Shown here piece by piece: positions 48,248 to 56,828 of a stretch of DNA of 64,000 bases. The translations under genes and the position numbers were made by a program. This DNA comes from Actinomycetales bacterium (lineage in GTDB: Bacteria > Actinomycetota > Actinomycetes > Actinomycetales > Actinomycetaceae): assembly GCA_015655375.1 (NCBI GenBank), contig JAATFD010000003.1, forward strand, positions 1 to 64,000, read 5' to 3'. Within the stretch, counting starts at the first letter, position 1; each line of letters begins with the position of its first letter. Under the pieces are notes generated by a model. It saw nothing but the letters and a program-made list of their open reading frames with translations. It was not told the origin of the DNA and did not search any database.

Positions 48248-49558
48248 TCAGCCCAGGCCGAGCGTCTCGAAGTCGCTCAACGCGCCCTGCCACGCAGTGT
48301 CCGCGTCATCGCTCTTGTCGACGTCGACTCGCGTGATCGCGTCCTGAACCGCCTGATGGATGGAGAAGTAATTCGGCCCCTTGTAGGGCGTCACCGTGAT
48401 CGCTGCAGCTCGGTCCTTAAAGATCTCGCCGACCTTTGCCCCATTGAAGAAGGAGTTCGTCACGGCAAGGACGTCGGCACTCTCCTGCGCCTCAGTCTCG
48501 GCCGGATAGTTTCCAACGGTTGTGAAGACCTCCGCGGTCTGCTCGGGCGCAGTCAGCCATGCGGCCAAGGCCTTGGCCTCCTCCGTGTGCGCTCCCTGCG
48601 TCGGCACCGTGAGATAGGAACCGCCCCAGTTTCCACCACCGCCGGGGAACACGTTGGCAATGTTCCAGCCGGTCACTCCGGCAGCATTGCCCTCCACATT
48701 TGTGGTCATCCAGGCCGGGCAAATCATCGTGGCGAACGTATCCGACTGGAAGGCCGCGACCCAATCTTCGCTCCATTGGGAGAGGTGCGCCGAGAGGTTG
48801 TCCGTGGTCGAGGCCTGAACCGTCTTTTCATACAGAGCCTTGACGTCGCTGTTGTCAGCCAGCGACTTCACCGTTCCGTCAGATTCTTCATATGCATTTG
48901 ACAGCTGATTCACCATCGCCTGATAAAGCGGGCCAGCGCTGTCGTACCAAGCCTTTCCGGTCGCCGCAACATACTGTTTGCCGGCGTTGATGTAGTCATC
49001 CCACGTCGCGTCACTGCCACCAATCCATTTCGCGACGGCGTCGGGATCGCTGGGGAGCCCTGCCGCAGACAGCAGATCCTGGCGATAGCAGATGGCCTCA
49101 GGACCGGTGTCACTGCCGTACCCGATCAACGTTCCATCCGAGGCCGTTGCGCTGTCCGTGATGTAGGACGGCCAGCGATCGGCCAATGAGGAATCCGTCA
49201 GATCCACGAATTGGTCGGGATACTGGAGAAGCTCCGGCAGCCAATCGATCTCAATGGCCTCAATATCGGACAGCCCTGATCCAGCAGCGAGCTTCGTTGT
49301 CATGTTCTGACGAGCCTCGTCAGAGGTCGCCGCCTTCTTCTCGACGATTGTGATGCCCGGGTGCGTGTCCATGTACTCCTGGTACAAATTTGCGTATCCG
49401 AACTCGTTAAATGTGGCGACGGTCAGAGTGATCTCACCATCGTCGCCGGATGTCGCTCCAGATTCCGCCGTCTCTCCGCCGCCGGACGAGCAGGCACCGA
49501 GGGCAAGTGCGCTGACGGCAACCACGCCCGCCGCCGCAAGGGTCTTCCTGGTAGTCAC
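48248..49558 (-). CDS. sugar ABC transporter solute-binding lipoprotein
   Basis: The 436-residue extracytoplasmic binding protein begins with a lipoprotein signal peptide (TTRKTLAAAGVVAVSALALG) and lipobox ALGACSS. The mature protein is of the MalE/CebE fold (ITLTVATFNEFGYANLYQEY, ATMICPAWMTTNV, GGSYLTVPTQGAHTEEAKAL). GTG 49558 has GAAGGAG 5 bases upstream. As first gene of the operon it defines specificity; CelR-like operators and GH1 suggest cellobiose or another beta-glucoside. Confidence 0.93.
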   Translation of the reverse strand: MTTRKTLAAAGVVAVSALALGACSSGGGETAESGATSGDDGEITLTVATFNEFGYANLYQEYMDTHPGITIVEKKAATSDEARQNMTTKLAAGSGLSDIEAIEIDWLPELLQYPDQFVDLTDSSLADRWPSYITDSATASDGTLIGYGSDTGPEAICYRQDLLSAAGLPSDPDAVAKWIGGSDATWDDYINAGKQYVAATGKAWYDSAGPLYQAMVNQLSNAYEESDGTVKSLADNSDVKALYEKTVQASTTDNLSAHLSQWSEDWVAAFQSDTFATMICPAWMTTNVEGNAAGVTGWNIANVFPGGGGNWGGSYLTVPTQGAHTEEAKALAAWLTAPEQTAEVFTTVGNYPAETEAQESADVLAVTNSFFNGAKVGEIFKDRAAAITVTPYKGPNYFSIHQAVQDAITRVDVDKSDDADTAWQGALSDFETLGLG

Positions 49559-49906
49559 AACTACTCCTTCGTGTGTGAGAACACTGCTGCCGTGTCGACC
49601 TGCCCGAACGCAAACGCCGAGCAAAGGGGACGCTGCAACCCGACGATCCGGGAGCGCTCTCAGGCAGCATTGCCAGTTCAGAGAGCGCTCTCAATCGGGA
49701 TGTTTTTGATGGTGCCACATTCCTCAGTGGAGCGCACATCCCGAGTGGACACAGTTCGGTAACACTCGCTCGCAGCGAGACCGTCACCCGCCGTCACGCG
49801 GTGTCGCAGTCCGGGCGAACGTGACCATTGCGGACGCGGACGAATACCGTGAGAGAGGCGCATTGGCGAAGCATCACGCCCACACCCCACCGGAGGAGAT
49901 TCACCC
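49559..49906. other. 348-base divergent control region
   Basis: It separates the beta-glucoside operon (leftward) from the YbaK gene (rightward). It holds the two LacI-type operators described separately. Otherwise I see only a GGAGGAG ribosome site before ATG 49907. Confidence 0.5.
49650..49694 (-). promoter_or_regulatory. two CelR/CebR-like operators and overlapping promoter
   Basis: GAGAGCGCTCTC (49681-49692) is a perfect 12-bp palindrome. GGGAGCGCTCTC (49650-49661) differs in one arm base. The centres are 31 bp apart, about three helical turns. Both resemble TGGGAGCGCTCCCA, the known site of CelR/CebR in Thermobifida and Streptomyces. A possible -35 TTGAGA (49694-49689) overlaps the upstream site, and a -10-like AATGCT (49671-49666) lies between them, 17 bp away. 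This fits repression by the operon's own LacI protein. Confidence 0.75.
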
Positions 49907-50482
49907 ATGGCCACATCCGACGACGCGATTCCGGGCAGCGGATCACTCGCGACAGTTCCCGCGCTGGAGAACACGGACTTGCTGGCGGCGCCCGTCGCGG
50001 CCGCTCTGACTGCTCTGGCGGCCACCCACCCGGAACTGGCCGCTCAGGCCCGCGCCGTCGCGATCGATCCCGACCTCGCAGACACCGAGGTGATGACCGA
50101 GCACTTCGAGATGGACCTCGACCTGTCCTCGAACTGCATCCTCGTGGCCGGCAAGCGCGCCGGCGAGGAGAGGATCGCGGCCTGCGTCGTGCGCGCGACG
50201 ACCAATGCGGACGTCAATCACGTCATCAAGAAGGCCCTCGACGTCCGCAAGGCCTCCTTCTGGCCGCAGGATCGCGCGGTCGAGGCATCCGGGATGGAAT
50301 ACGGCGGGATCACGCCCGTCGGTGTGCCCGATGAGTGGCGCCTGCTCATCGACTCCCGATGCGCCACCGGATGGTCCTGCATCGGGTCCGGATTACGTCG
50401 GTCGAAGCTGTTCGTCCCCGGCGAGCTGCTGATCGCTCTCCCCCGCGCCGAGGTCGTCGAGGGGTTGGCCGTCCCGGCCTGA
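49907..50482 (+). CDS. YbaK/EbsC-type aminoacyl-tRNA deacylase
   Basis: This 191-residue protein resembles the Cys-tRNA(Pro)/prolyl-tRNA editing domain family. It has the conserved Lys region NCILVAGKRAGEERIAACVV, the helix KKALDVRKASFWPQDRAVEA and GMEYGGITPVGVPDEWRLLID. These stand-alone enzymes clear mischarged tRNAs. GGAGGAG lies 9 bases before ATG 49907. It is monocistronic, and the gene after it is a pseudogene. Confidence 0.88.
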   Translation: MATSDDAIPGSGSLATVPALENTDLLAAPVAAALTALAATHPELAAQARAVAIDPDLADTEVMTEHFEMDLDLSSNCILVAGKRAGEERIAACVVRATTNADVNHVIKKALDVRKASFWPQDRAVEASGMEYGGITPVGVPDEWRLLIDSRCATGWSCIGSGLRRSKLFVPGELLIALPRAEVVEGLAVPA

Positions 50483-50733
50483 TTCCTGGCCACATGCGAT
50501 GGATCGACGCAGGGCGGCATTCACCACAGGTGGCCCTTCGCAGAAGGGCGCTCCATTTTGGTACCACGAGTGTGGCCGGTCGGCTCGTGCGCCCCAGTGG
50601 CGAAGCACATCCCCAACTCACCGTGAGACACGTCCTCCTTCGACCTCGAGACCCGTCCTCGGCCGCGATGAAGCCCCCCCCCCACCGAAGCGGGCCTCGC
50701 GCAGTCGTGGAGAGTGCCCCTTGCCGTTGATTC

Positions 50734-51443
50734 ATGACGACACTCGCTGACGAACGCCACGGGACCGGACACCCGTTGCTTGCCCTCCACGGCTTCCCTG
50801 TCGATCACCGAAGGACATCAATTCGAGCGAGGACGTTCTTGGGGCGGTCGATGCCTACGTCGCTGCGACGGTCGGGGACGAGCCTTTCGCCGTGATCGAA
50901 GAACCCTTCGGGGGTTACATCGCTCGCGCATTGGCCGATCGGCATCGTGGTCACGTGATCGGCCTCGCGCTGATCTGCCCTGTGGGAACACATGTCCTTC
51001 ACGAAGGTCGGCATCTGGCCGCCCACGAAGTCCGACGGGAGGACTCCACCTTCTGGAAGCGTTGATCCGCCGATGATCCCGACGCCGCAGCAGAGTTCGC
51101 GGAGCTCGCCGTGGTGCGCGACGGTCCGACCCACGACCGATTCCTCCATGAGGTCGCGCAGGGATTGTCACTCGGGGATGCGGACGCCCAGACGCGAATC
51201 GAGGCCGCCTCCGAGCTGTCCTTCCTTCCCGAGGAAGGAGCACCCTTGGATGTGCCGACGCTCGTCGTCACCGGCCGTCAGGATTCCTCAGTCGGGTTCG
51301 AGGATCAATACGCTCTGCTGAAGCACTATCCGCACGCGACGTTCGCTGTCCTGGACACCACGCACAGATCGAACGCCCCGAACTGGTGGGCGCCCTCGTC
51401 AATGACTGGCTGGAGGAGGTTCACCACGACACCAGATGGTGAG
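50734..51443 (+). pseudogene. alpha/beta hydrolase, frameshifted
   Basis: Three reading frames carry consecutive parts of one alpha/beta hydrolase. The first gives MTTLADERHGTGHPLLALHGFPVDHR. The second gives GAVDAYVAATVGDEPFAVIEEPFGGYIARA, ending at TGA 51063. The third gives ELAVVRDGPTHDRFLHEV and PTLVVTGRQDSSVGFEDQY. A last shift near 51360 is needed to read ERPELVGALVNDWLEEVHHD to the stop at 51441. The nucleophile elbow, normally GxSxG, reads EEPFG, so the catalytic Ser is gone as well. A C10 run lies upstream at 50674-50683. Confidence 0.88.
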
Positions 51444-51577
51444 ACAGCCGGCGGAGACTTCTGTCCGACACGGAACAAATACCTCATGACCACGGTTATT
51501 CCTCATGGAGGGGGACACCCGCCGCGGCGTGCCCCATCGTGGAAATCGCACACACGATGAACCAGCAAGGAGAAGTC

Positions 51578-52522
51578 ATGTCACGACGAGTCGTCTTCGA
51601 CCAGTTCGGTGGAATCGATCAGTTCCACATCATCGACGAACCCGAGCCGCAGGTCGGTCCGGGTCAGGTCCGCGTCCGGGTCCTCTTCGCGGGTCTCAAC
51701 CCCGTGGACTGGAAGATTCTGGCCGGTGGACACGGAAGCGGACTGTCGCTTCCCTCGGGCAACGGAAACGATTTCTCAGGCGTCATCGACCAGGTGAGCG
51801 GAGGCGTCGACGGTTGGGCCATCGGCGACCTCGTCTTCGGTGGCAACCGGTTCTTCGCCCAGGCTGACCATCTGGTCGTCGATCCCTCAAAGCTGCACCA
51901 TCTGCCCGACGGCCTCGGACTGGACGTTGCCGCCGGCCTCGACATCACGGCGAAGACGGCGATCGCCGGGGTTCGCGCGATCCGTCCCGGGCCCTCCGAC
52001 ACCGTCTTCATCTCCGGCGCTGCCGGGGGCGTCGGAATCCTCGCAGTCCAGATCGCGCGCGCCACCGGAGCACGGGTGATCGGGTCAGCCAGCCGGGCGA
52101 ACCATCAGGCCCTGCGCGCCCTCGACATCGAGCCTGTGGCGTACGGGGACGGGCTGGCCGACGCGCTGAGGGAGCTCGCTCCCGAGGGGATCACCGCCGC
52201 CTACTCGACCCGCGACGAGGCCGAGGTCGAGATGCTTCTGGAGCTGGGTGTGCCCGGCGACCGCATCGACACGATCACGCTGGGACCACAGGCACGCGAG
52301 TTGGGCGTGCTTTCCGACGGGATGTCCAAGGCGCACGAGGGCGACCTCGATGCGCTGGCCGGCGCGATCGCGCGGGGCGTGCTCATTGCCCCGATCGATT
52401 CCGTCTACAGCCTCGATGACGTCGTGGAGGCCTACAGACATCTGTCCGCAGGACATCTGCGCGGCAAGGTCCTGCTGCGGACCGCGGACGGTGCGGATCT
52501 GGCGGCAGTTCTCGAGGGGTGA
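51578..52522 (+). CDS. NADPH:quinone oxidoreductase-like zinc-independent alcohol dehydrogenase
   Basis: This 314-residue MDR-superfamily protein has the GroES-like N-terminal domain (VRVRVLFAGLNPVDWKILAG) and a Rossmann fold with FISGAAGGVGILAVQIARATGARVIG. It lacks the Cys/His zinc ligands, as in QOR/zeta-crystallin proteins. It probably reduces quinones or enones with NADPH. ATG 51578 follows AAGGAGAAG, and the upstream in-frame ATG at 51539 does not. It stands alone and converges with a LacI gene. Confidence 0.9.
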   Translation: MSRRVVFDQFGGIDQFHIIDEPEPQVGPGQVRVRVLFAGLNPVDWKILAGGHGSGLSLPSGNGNDFSGVIDQVSGGVDGWAIGDLVFGGNRFFAQADHLVVDPSKLHHLPDGLGLDVAAGLDITAKTAIAGVRAIRPGPSDTVFISGAAGGVGILAVQIARATGARVIGSASRANHQALRALDIEPVAYGDGLADALRELAPEGITAAYSTRDEAEVEMLLELGVPGDRIDTITLGPQARELGVLSDGMSKAHEGDLDALAGAIARGVLIAPIDSVYSLDDVVEAYRHLSAGHLRGKVLLRTADGADLAAVLEG

Positions 52523-52574
52523 GAGGGCTCCACGGATTCCACTCTGATTCAGATGACGAATCCTGCTCCGGGCC

Positions 52575-53618
52575 TCAACGCGTGGACGTCGAGGCCCGGA
52601 GCGTGAGGACGGGTGCCACCAAGGACAGATCGGGATCCTCTTCTGCAATGATCTTCAGCGTCGCGGCGAGGACCCGGTGGCCCAGCTCCGTGAAATCCTG
52701 GCGGATCGTCGTGAGTGGCGGGTTGTAGCAATCGGCCCCCGGCACGTCATCGAAACCAATGATCGAGATCTGCTCCGGGCATTGAATTCCGTTGCTCGCA
52801 CACGCGGCGAGCACGCCGAGCGCCATGTGATCGTTCCCAACAATGACAGCGCTGGGCATTGGCGACAGAGAAAGAAGACCCAAACCGATCTTCTTCCCAC
52901 CAGACGAACTCCAGTCGCCCTCGACGACCGTCGGCTCCACCCCGGCCGCGCGCAGAACCTCCAGACTTCCCGCCACTCGCGCCTGCGCGTCCACCCAGTC
53001 ATGCGGCCCCGAGACGATCGCCACGTCCCGATGCCCGAGGTCAAGGACGTGCCGAGCGGCCATCCGACCTCCCTCGAACTGATCGACGCTGATAGCGGGC
53101 ACCGGAGCCACGTCCCCGGGACGCGGACCGACGAGGAGGACGGGCACGTCCCATGAGGTCGTCGCATAGTGCCGCACCAACGATTCACGCGAGGCGATGA
53201 TGACGACGGCCTCCACGCCCCTATTGATGCAGTCATTGACCGCGACATCGACCTTTTCCGGGTCATCAGCGTGGAGCGTCGCGAGCAGGACCATGTACCC
53301 CTTGTATCGGGAGGCTTGCTCCACGGCAGCGAGTGTGCTCGTCGGCCCGTAGAGGAACGAACCGACGGCAACGACCCCGATCAGACCCGAATGCTGCGTG
53401 ACCAGCACACGAGCCGCATTGTTGGGCCGATATCCCAATTCTTCGATGGCAGCCAAGACCTTCGCACGGGTCGCAGGCCGGACTCCGGGGAAGCCATTGA
53501 CGACACGAGAGACGGTCTGATGTGAAACTCCCGCTCGTTTCGCCACTGCCACGAGCCCCGGGCGACGACGCAACCGGGAACGCTCACTGGCCGCCTCAGC
53601 CACGCTCATCCCTTCCAC
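52575..53618 (-). CDS. LacI-family regulator of the arabinoside cluster
   Basis: This 347-residue repressor has HTH LVAVAKRAGVSHQTVSRVVNGF, hinge YRPNNAARVLVTQHSG and a sugar-binding-type sensor domain (EGGRMAARHVLDLGHRDVAI, PSAVIVGNDHMALGVLAACA, ISIIGFDDVPGA). It is divergent from the MFS-GH51-GH30 genes. The operators at 53801-53818 and 60412-60430 are its likely targets (inference from position). The start may be GTG 53618 or ATG 53609. Confidence 0.9.
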   Translation of the reverse strand: MEGMSVAEAASERSRLRRRPGLVAVAKRAGVSHQTVSRVVNGFPGVRPATRAKVLAAIEELGYRPNNAARVLVTQHSGLIGVVAVGSFLYGPTSTLAAVEQASRYKGYMVLLATLHADDPEKVDVAVNDCINRGVEAVVIIASRESLVRHYATTSWDVPVLLVGPRPGDVAPVPAISVDQFEGGRMAARHVLDLGHRDVAIVSGPHDWVDAQARVAGSLEVLRAAGVEPTVVEGDWSSSGGKKIGLGLLSLSPMPSAVIVGNDHMALGVLAACASNGIQCPEQISIIGFDDVPGADCYNPPLTTIRQDFTELGHRVLAATLKIIAEEDPDLSLVAPVLTLRASTSTR

Positions 53619-53800
53619 CCGCCAGCGCCACGTCCGACGCGCGACATCGCTTGCAGTCTAGGCGTAAGAGCGGTTCCGACGTGCCCGGGCGACACCCCGC
53701 GGCGCTTCGCCATAGTTCTCGCCATGTCGTTCAGCCCTCGCGTTCAGCTCGCCGGCCATCCCGACGGAGCCTTGTTCTCTGCACTTGTGGAATTCAAAAT

Positions 53801-53818
53801 GAGAACGCTAACATTGTC
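53801..53818 (+). promoter_or_regulatory. LacI-type operator, copy 1, upstream of the sugar MFS gene
   Basis: GAGAACGCTAACATTGTC shares the core CGYTAACATTGT with the site near 60420. It overlaps a possible -10 TAACAT (53809-53814), with a weak -35 TTGTGG (53785-53790) 18 bp upstream. Binding here would block transcription of the transporter and glycosidase genes. Confidence 0.65.
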
Positions 53819-53862
53819 TCCGTTGCGCAGTCGCAACATCGACATGACCAAAGAAGGCGCCG

Positions 53863-55188
53863 ATGATTCCCCCCACCACTGCCGCTGCAGAGCTCGCCGC
53901 GGATCCCGCTCCAGATCGGCCCACCGTCGACCTCGACCCCGCGCTCAGGCCAGATACCCATACACCACTCACCCCCGCCACTCGCGGGCGTTTCGCCACT
54001 GGATTCTTCCTTTTCACGCTGTTGTGGATGGTCGGACTCTTCATTGTCTCCTCGGTTCTCCTCCCCCAGCGGCTGACGGATGTCGCTCCCGAGTCCAAAG
54101 TGGCGGCCTCGGGCGTCCTCAATGCGGTGACGGCCATCGCCTCCCTCCTGAGCAACGTCATCGTCGGCAATCTCTCCGACAGGACGCGCGCGGCTCTGGG
54201 ACGCCGCACCCCATGGATCGCCGCCGGAGGAGTCCTGGGCGGCGTCAGCTTGCTCGCCATGGGACTCCTGCCGTCCGTCTGGCTCATCGGAATCAGCTAC
54301 TGCCTGTCGATGATCGGTCTCAACATGATGATCGCCCCCGTGGTGGCCGTACTGGCCGATCGAATCCCGAAGTCCGCACGGGGCACGATGTCCGCCTTCA
54401 TCTCGGCCGGCAGCCTCGTCGGGCAGGGAGTCGGAACCCTTATCGGCGCCCACTTCATCACCCAACAGACCACCGGATTCATCGTGGCCGGCATCGCAAT
54501 GGCCGCTTCCGGCCTCATCACCGTCGCAGTCTGGCCGCGTGAGGCGTCCGCCAAGGAACTTCCGCCCCTTGATGCAGATCTAGGCGCCCTGTTGAGGTCC
54601 TTCACACCGCCGAGGCATGCACGCGACTTCTACCTGGCATTCGCCGGGCGCTCGTTGCTGATCCTCAGCTACTACATGATCCTCAACTACCAGCTCTACA
54701 TCCTCCAGGACTTCATGGGGCAGTCCACCGAGCAGTCCGCCGCAACGATCTCCACGATGTCGATCGGCCTCCTCGTCGTGTCCTTCCTTTCCTCCCTGAC
54801 GGCAGGTCCGATCTCCGACCGCATCGGACGCAGGAAAATCCCGGTCGTCGTCGCCAGCTTCCTTCTTGCTGTCGGATATGCCCTGCCCTGGATCATGAAG
54901 ACGCCACTGAGCATGGTGCTGTTCGCCGTCGTCGGCGGCGGACTCGGGTACGCGATCTACGGTGCCGTCGACCAAGCGCTCAACGTCGATGTTCTGCCCG
55001 AGGGCGAGGACGCCGGCAAGAACCTGGGCATCCTTAACATCGCGACGACCCTCGGACAGATGGTCGGGCCCCTCCTGACGTCCGTCATCGTCGCAACCAC
55101 TCATTCCTACGAGCTGGTCTTCCCCACGGCCATCGTCCTGGTGTTCCTGGCCTGCTTCTTCATCATGCGTATCAAGAGCGTGCGCTGA
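53863..55188 (+). CDS. sugar MFS transporter
   Basis: This 441-residue, 12-helix major facilitator protein has about 45 polar residues first. Motif A appears twice, as VGNLSDRTRAALGRRTPWIA and AGPISDRIGRRKIPVVVASF. The first form, with GRRTPWI, resembles GPH/sucrose-type sugar transporters. As the only transporter in the cluster it probably imports arabinose-containing oligosaccharides by proton symport (inference). It heads a run with GH51 and GH30, although a hairpin intervenes. Confidence 0.88.
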   Translation: MIPPTTAAAELAADPAPDRPTVDLDPALRPDTHTPLTPATRGRFATGFFLFTLLWMVGLFIVSSVLLPQRLTDVAPESKVAASGVLNAVTAIASLLSNVIVGNLSDRTRAALGRRTPWIAAGGVLGGVSLLAMGLLPSVWLIGISYCLSMIGLNMMIAPVVAVLADRIPKSARGTMSAFISAGSLVGQGVGTLIGAHFITQQTTGFIVAGIAMAASGLITVAVWPREASAKELPPLDADLGALLRSFTPPRHARDFYLAFAGRSLLILSYYMILNYQLYILQDFMGQSTEQSAATISTMSIGLLVVSFLSSLTAGPISDRIGRRKIPVVVASFLLAVGYALPWIMKTPLSMVLFAVVGGGLGYAIYGAVDQALNVDVLPEGEDAGKNLGILNIATTLGQMVGPLLTSVIVATTHSYELVFPTAIVLVFLACFFIMRIKSVR

Positions 55189-55194
55189 CCTGGT

Positions 55195-55226
55195 GCGCCT
55201 CCGTCCGCGCCTGCGGGCGGAGGCGC
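55195..55226 (+). terminator. hairpin between MFS and GH51 genes
   Basis: GCGCCTCCGTCCGC (55195-55208) pairs with GCGGGCGGAGGCGC (55213-55226), 14 bp with one wobble and a 4-base loop. It lies 7 bases after the MFS stop. It could terminate or set unequal expression of the transporter and the glycosidases. Confidence 0.75.
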
Positions 55227-55262
55227 CTCGTGCCCACCACCAAACGGAGATGACGAACGACC

Positions 55263-56783
55263 ATGACCACTTTCTCGATCGACCCGCAGGACACGATCGC
55301 CACGATCCGTCCCGAACTGCACGGACAGTTCATCGAGTTCCTCGGATCCTGCATCTCTGACGGACTCTGGGTGGGCCCCGATTCTCCGATTCCGAACATC
55401 GAGGGGATTCGGACCGGAGTCGTCGAAGCACTCGCCGAGTTGCAGCCACCGGTCGTGCGGTGGCCCGGCGGATGTTATGCGGATACGTACCACTGGCGCG
55501 ACGGCATCGGACCACGGAACACCCGACCCGTGACCTTCAACGAGAATTTCGGCACCTTCGAAACCGATGACCATGCCTTCGGGACCGAAGAGTTCATGCG
55601 ACTGTGCCACCTCATCGGCGCCGAACCCTGGCTCAACATCAATCTCCTCAGCGGCACCGTCGCCGAGATGCGCGACTGGATGGAGTATTGCAACCGGGAT
55701 CGTGGCACCGCGCTGGCGCAGGAACGAGCACACAACGACTCACCCGAGCCGTACGACGTCCGGTACTGGGGTGTGGGCAACGAAGCGTGGGCCGGCGGCG
55801 GCTTCATGACACCGTCGGCCTACGCCGACGAGTACCGGCGTTTCGCCAGCGCCATGCCCTCGTTCAAATCCGGACTCACCGACTCCGACCGCCTCTACCG
55901 GATCGCCTGCGGTCCCGACGGAAACAAGCCCATGGAACGCAGACGCTGGACCCAGGATTTGCTGGAGGCGCTCTCCAACTTCCGTCAGCCATCCATTGAC
56001 GCCCTCGACCTGCACTTCTACAACTGGAACATCGAGGATCCCCAAGACACCCCTACCTCCTTCAGCCGTGAAGGATGGGATCGCGTGATCCATGGCGCCC
56101 TCGAGATCGAGGACGTCATCCACGAACAACGCGACCTCATCGATGAGGGGCTCACCCGCATGCCGGAACCAGAGTCCCCCATGGACACCCGTCTGAAGGC
56201 CCTCGATCTGGTCGTCGGCGAATGGGGCAACTGGCACCGGAGCGCGTTCACGGAGCGGCCTGCCCTTTTCCAGCAGGTGACGATGCGCGACGCGATCACC
56301 ACGGCATTGACCTTGGACGTCTTCCACCGCAATGCGGACGTCGTGAAGATGGCCTGCGTCGCCCAGACTGTGAACGTGCTCAACTCGTTGATCCTCACCG
56401 ACGGACCGGCAACGATCCTCACGCCGAACTACGACGTCTTCATGATGTACAAGGCCCATCGCGGGGCCACCGCGCTCCGGGTCGAGGCCAGCGAGCCGGA
56501 TCCGGACATCCACGTCTTCGCCTCCGCGACCGGCTCGCGCATCACGGTGAACCTCGTCAACGCCTCGATGACTGAGCCGAACACGGTCGAGCTCACGCTG
56601 CCCACCGGAGCGCGGGCAACATCCCACGAGGTCCTTGAGACGACTCATCCTCAGAACTGCAACACGGCGGAGGACCCGGACCGGGTGCGCCGGACCGATG
56701 CTCCACTGCCGATCGTGACTGAGGGGGCAGCCCGTATCGAGGTGTCGCCCGCCTCGATACGGGTGCTGAGCTTCACGCGCTGA
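55263..56783 (+). CDS. GH51 alpha-L-arabinofuranosidase
   Basis: This 506-residue retaining enzyme releases terminal L-arabinofuranose from arabinan or arabinoxylan oligosaccharides. Motifs are HGQFIEFLGSCISDGLWVG, RWPGGCYADTYHWRDGIGP, acid/base Glu174 in WGVGNEAWAGGG and nucleophile Glu320 in VVGEWGNWH. There is no signal peptide, so it acts in the cytoplasm on imported oligosaccharides. A GGAGA site precedes ATG 55263. Confidence 0.95.
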   Translation: MTTFSIDPQDTIATIRPELHGQFIEFLGSCISDGLWVGPDSPIPNIEGIRTGVVEALAELQPPVVRWPGGCYADTYHWRDGIGPRNTRPVTFNENFGTFETDDHAFGTEEFMRLCHLIGAEPWLNINLLSGTVAEMRDWMEYCNRDRGTALAQERAHNDSPEPYDVRYWGVGNEAWAGGGFMTPSAYADEYRRFASAMPSFKSGLTDSDRLYRIACGPDGNKPMERRRWTQDLLEALSNFRQPSIDALDLHFYNWNIEDPQDTPTSFSREGWDRVIHGALEIEDVIHEQRDLIDEGLTRMPEPESPMDTRLKALDLVVGEWGNWHRSAFTERPALFQQVTMRDAITTALTLDVFHRNADVVKMACVAQTVNVLNSLILTDGPATILTPNYDVFMMYKAHRGATALRVEASEPDPDIHVFASATGSRITVNLVNASMTEPNTVELTLPTGARATSHEVLETTHPQNCNTAEDPDRVRRTDAPLPIVTEGAARIEVSPASIRVLSFTR

Positions 56784-56828
56784 AGAACGACCACGAGGCA
56801 GCTCTCGACGATCGACGAAGGAGACGAC

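Noticed and set aside
50483-50733. Small gene between ybaK and the hydrolase pseudogene
   Set aside because: Short frames exist on both strands but none has a ribosome site, conserved motif or plausible codon bias; treated as non-coding.
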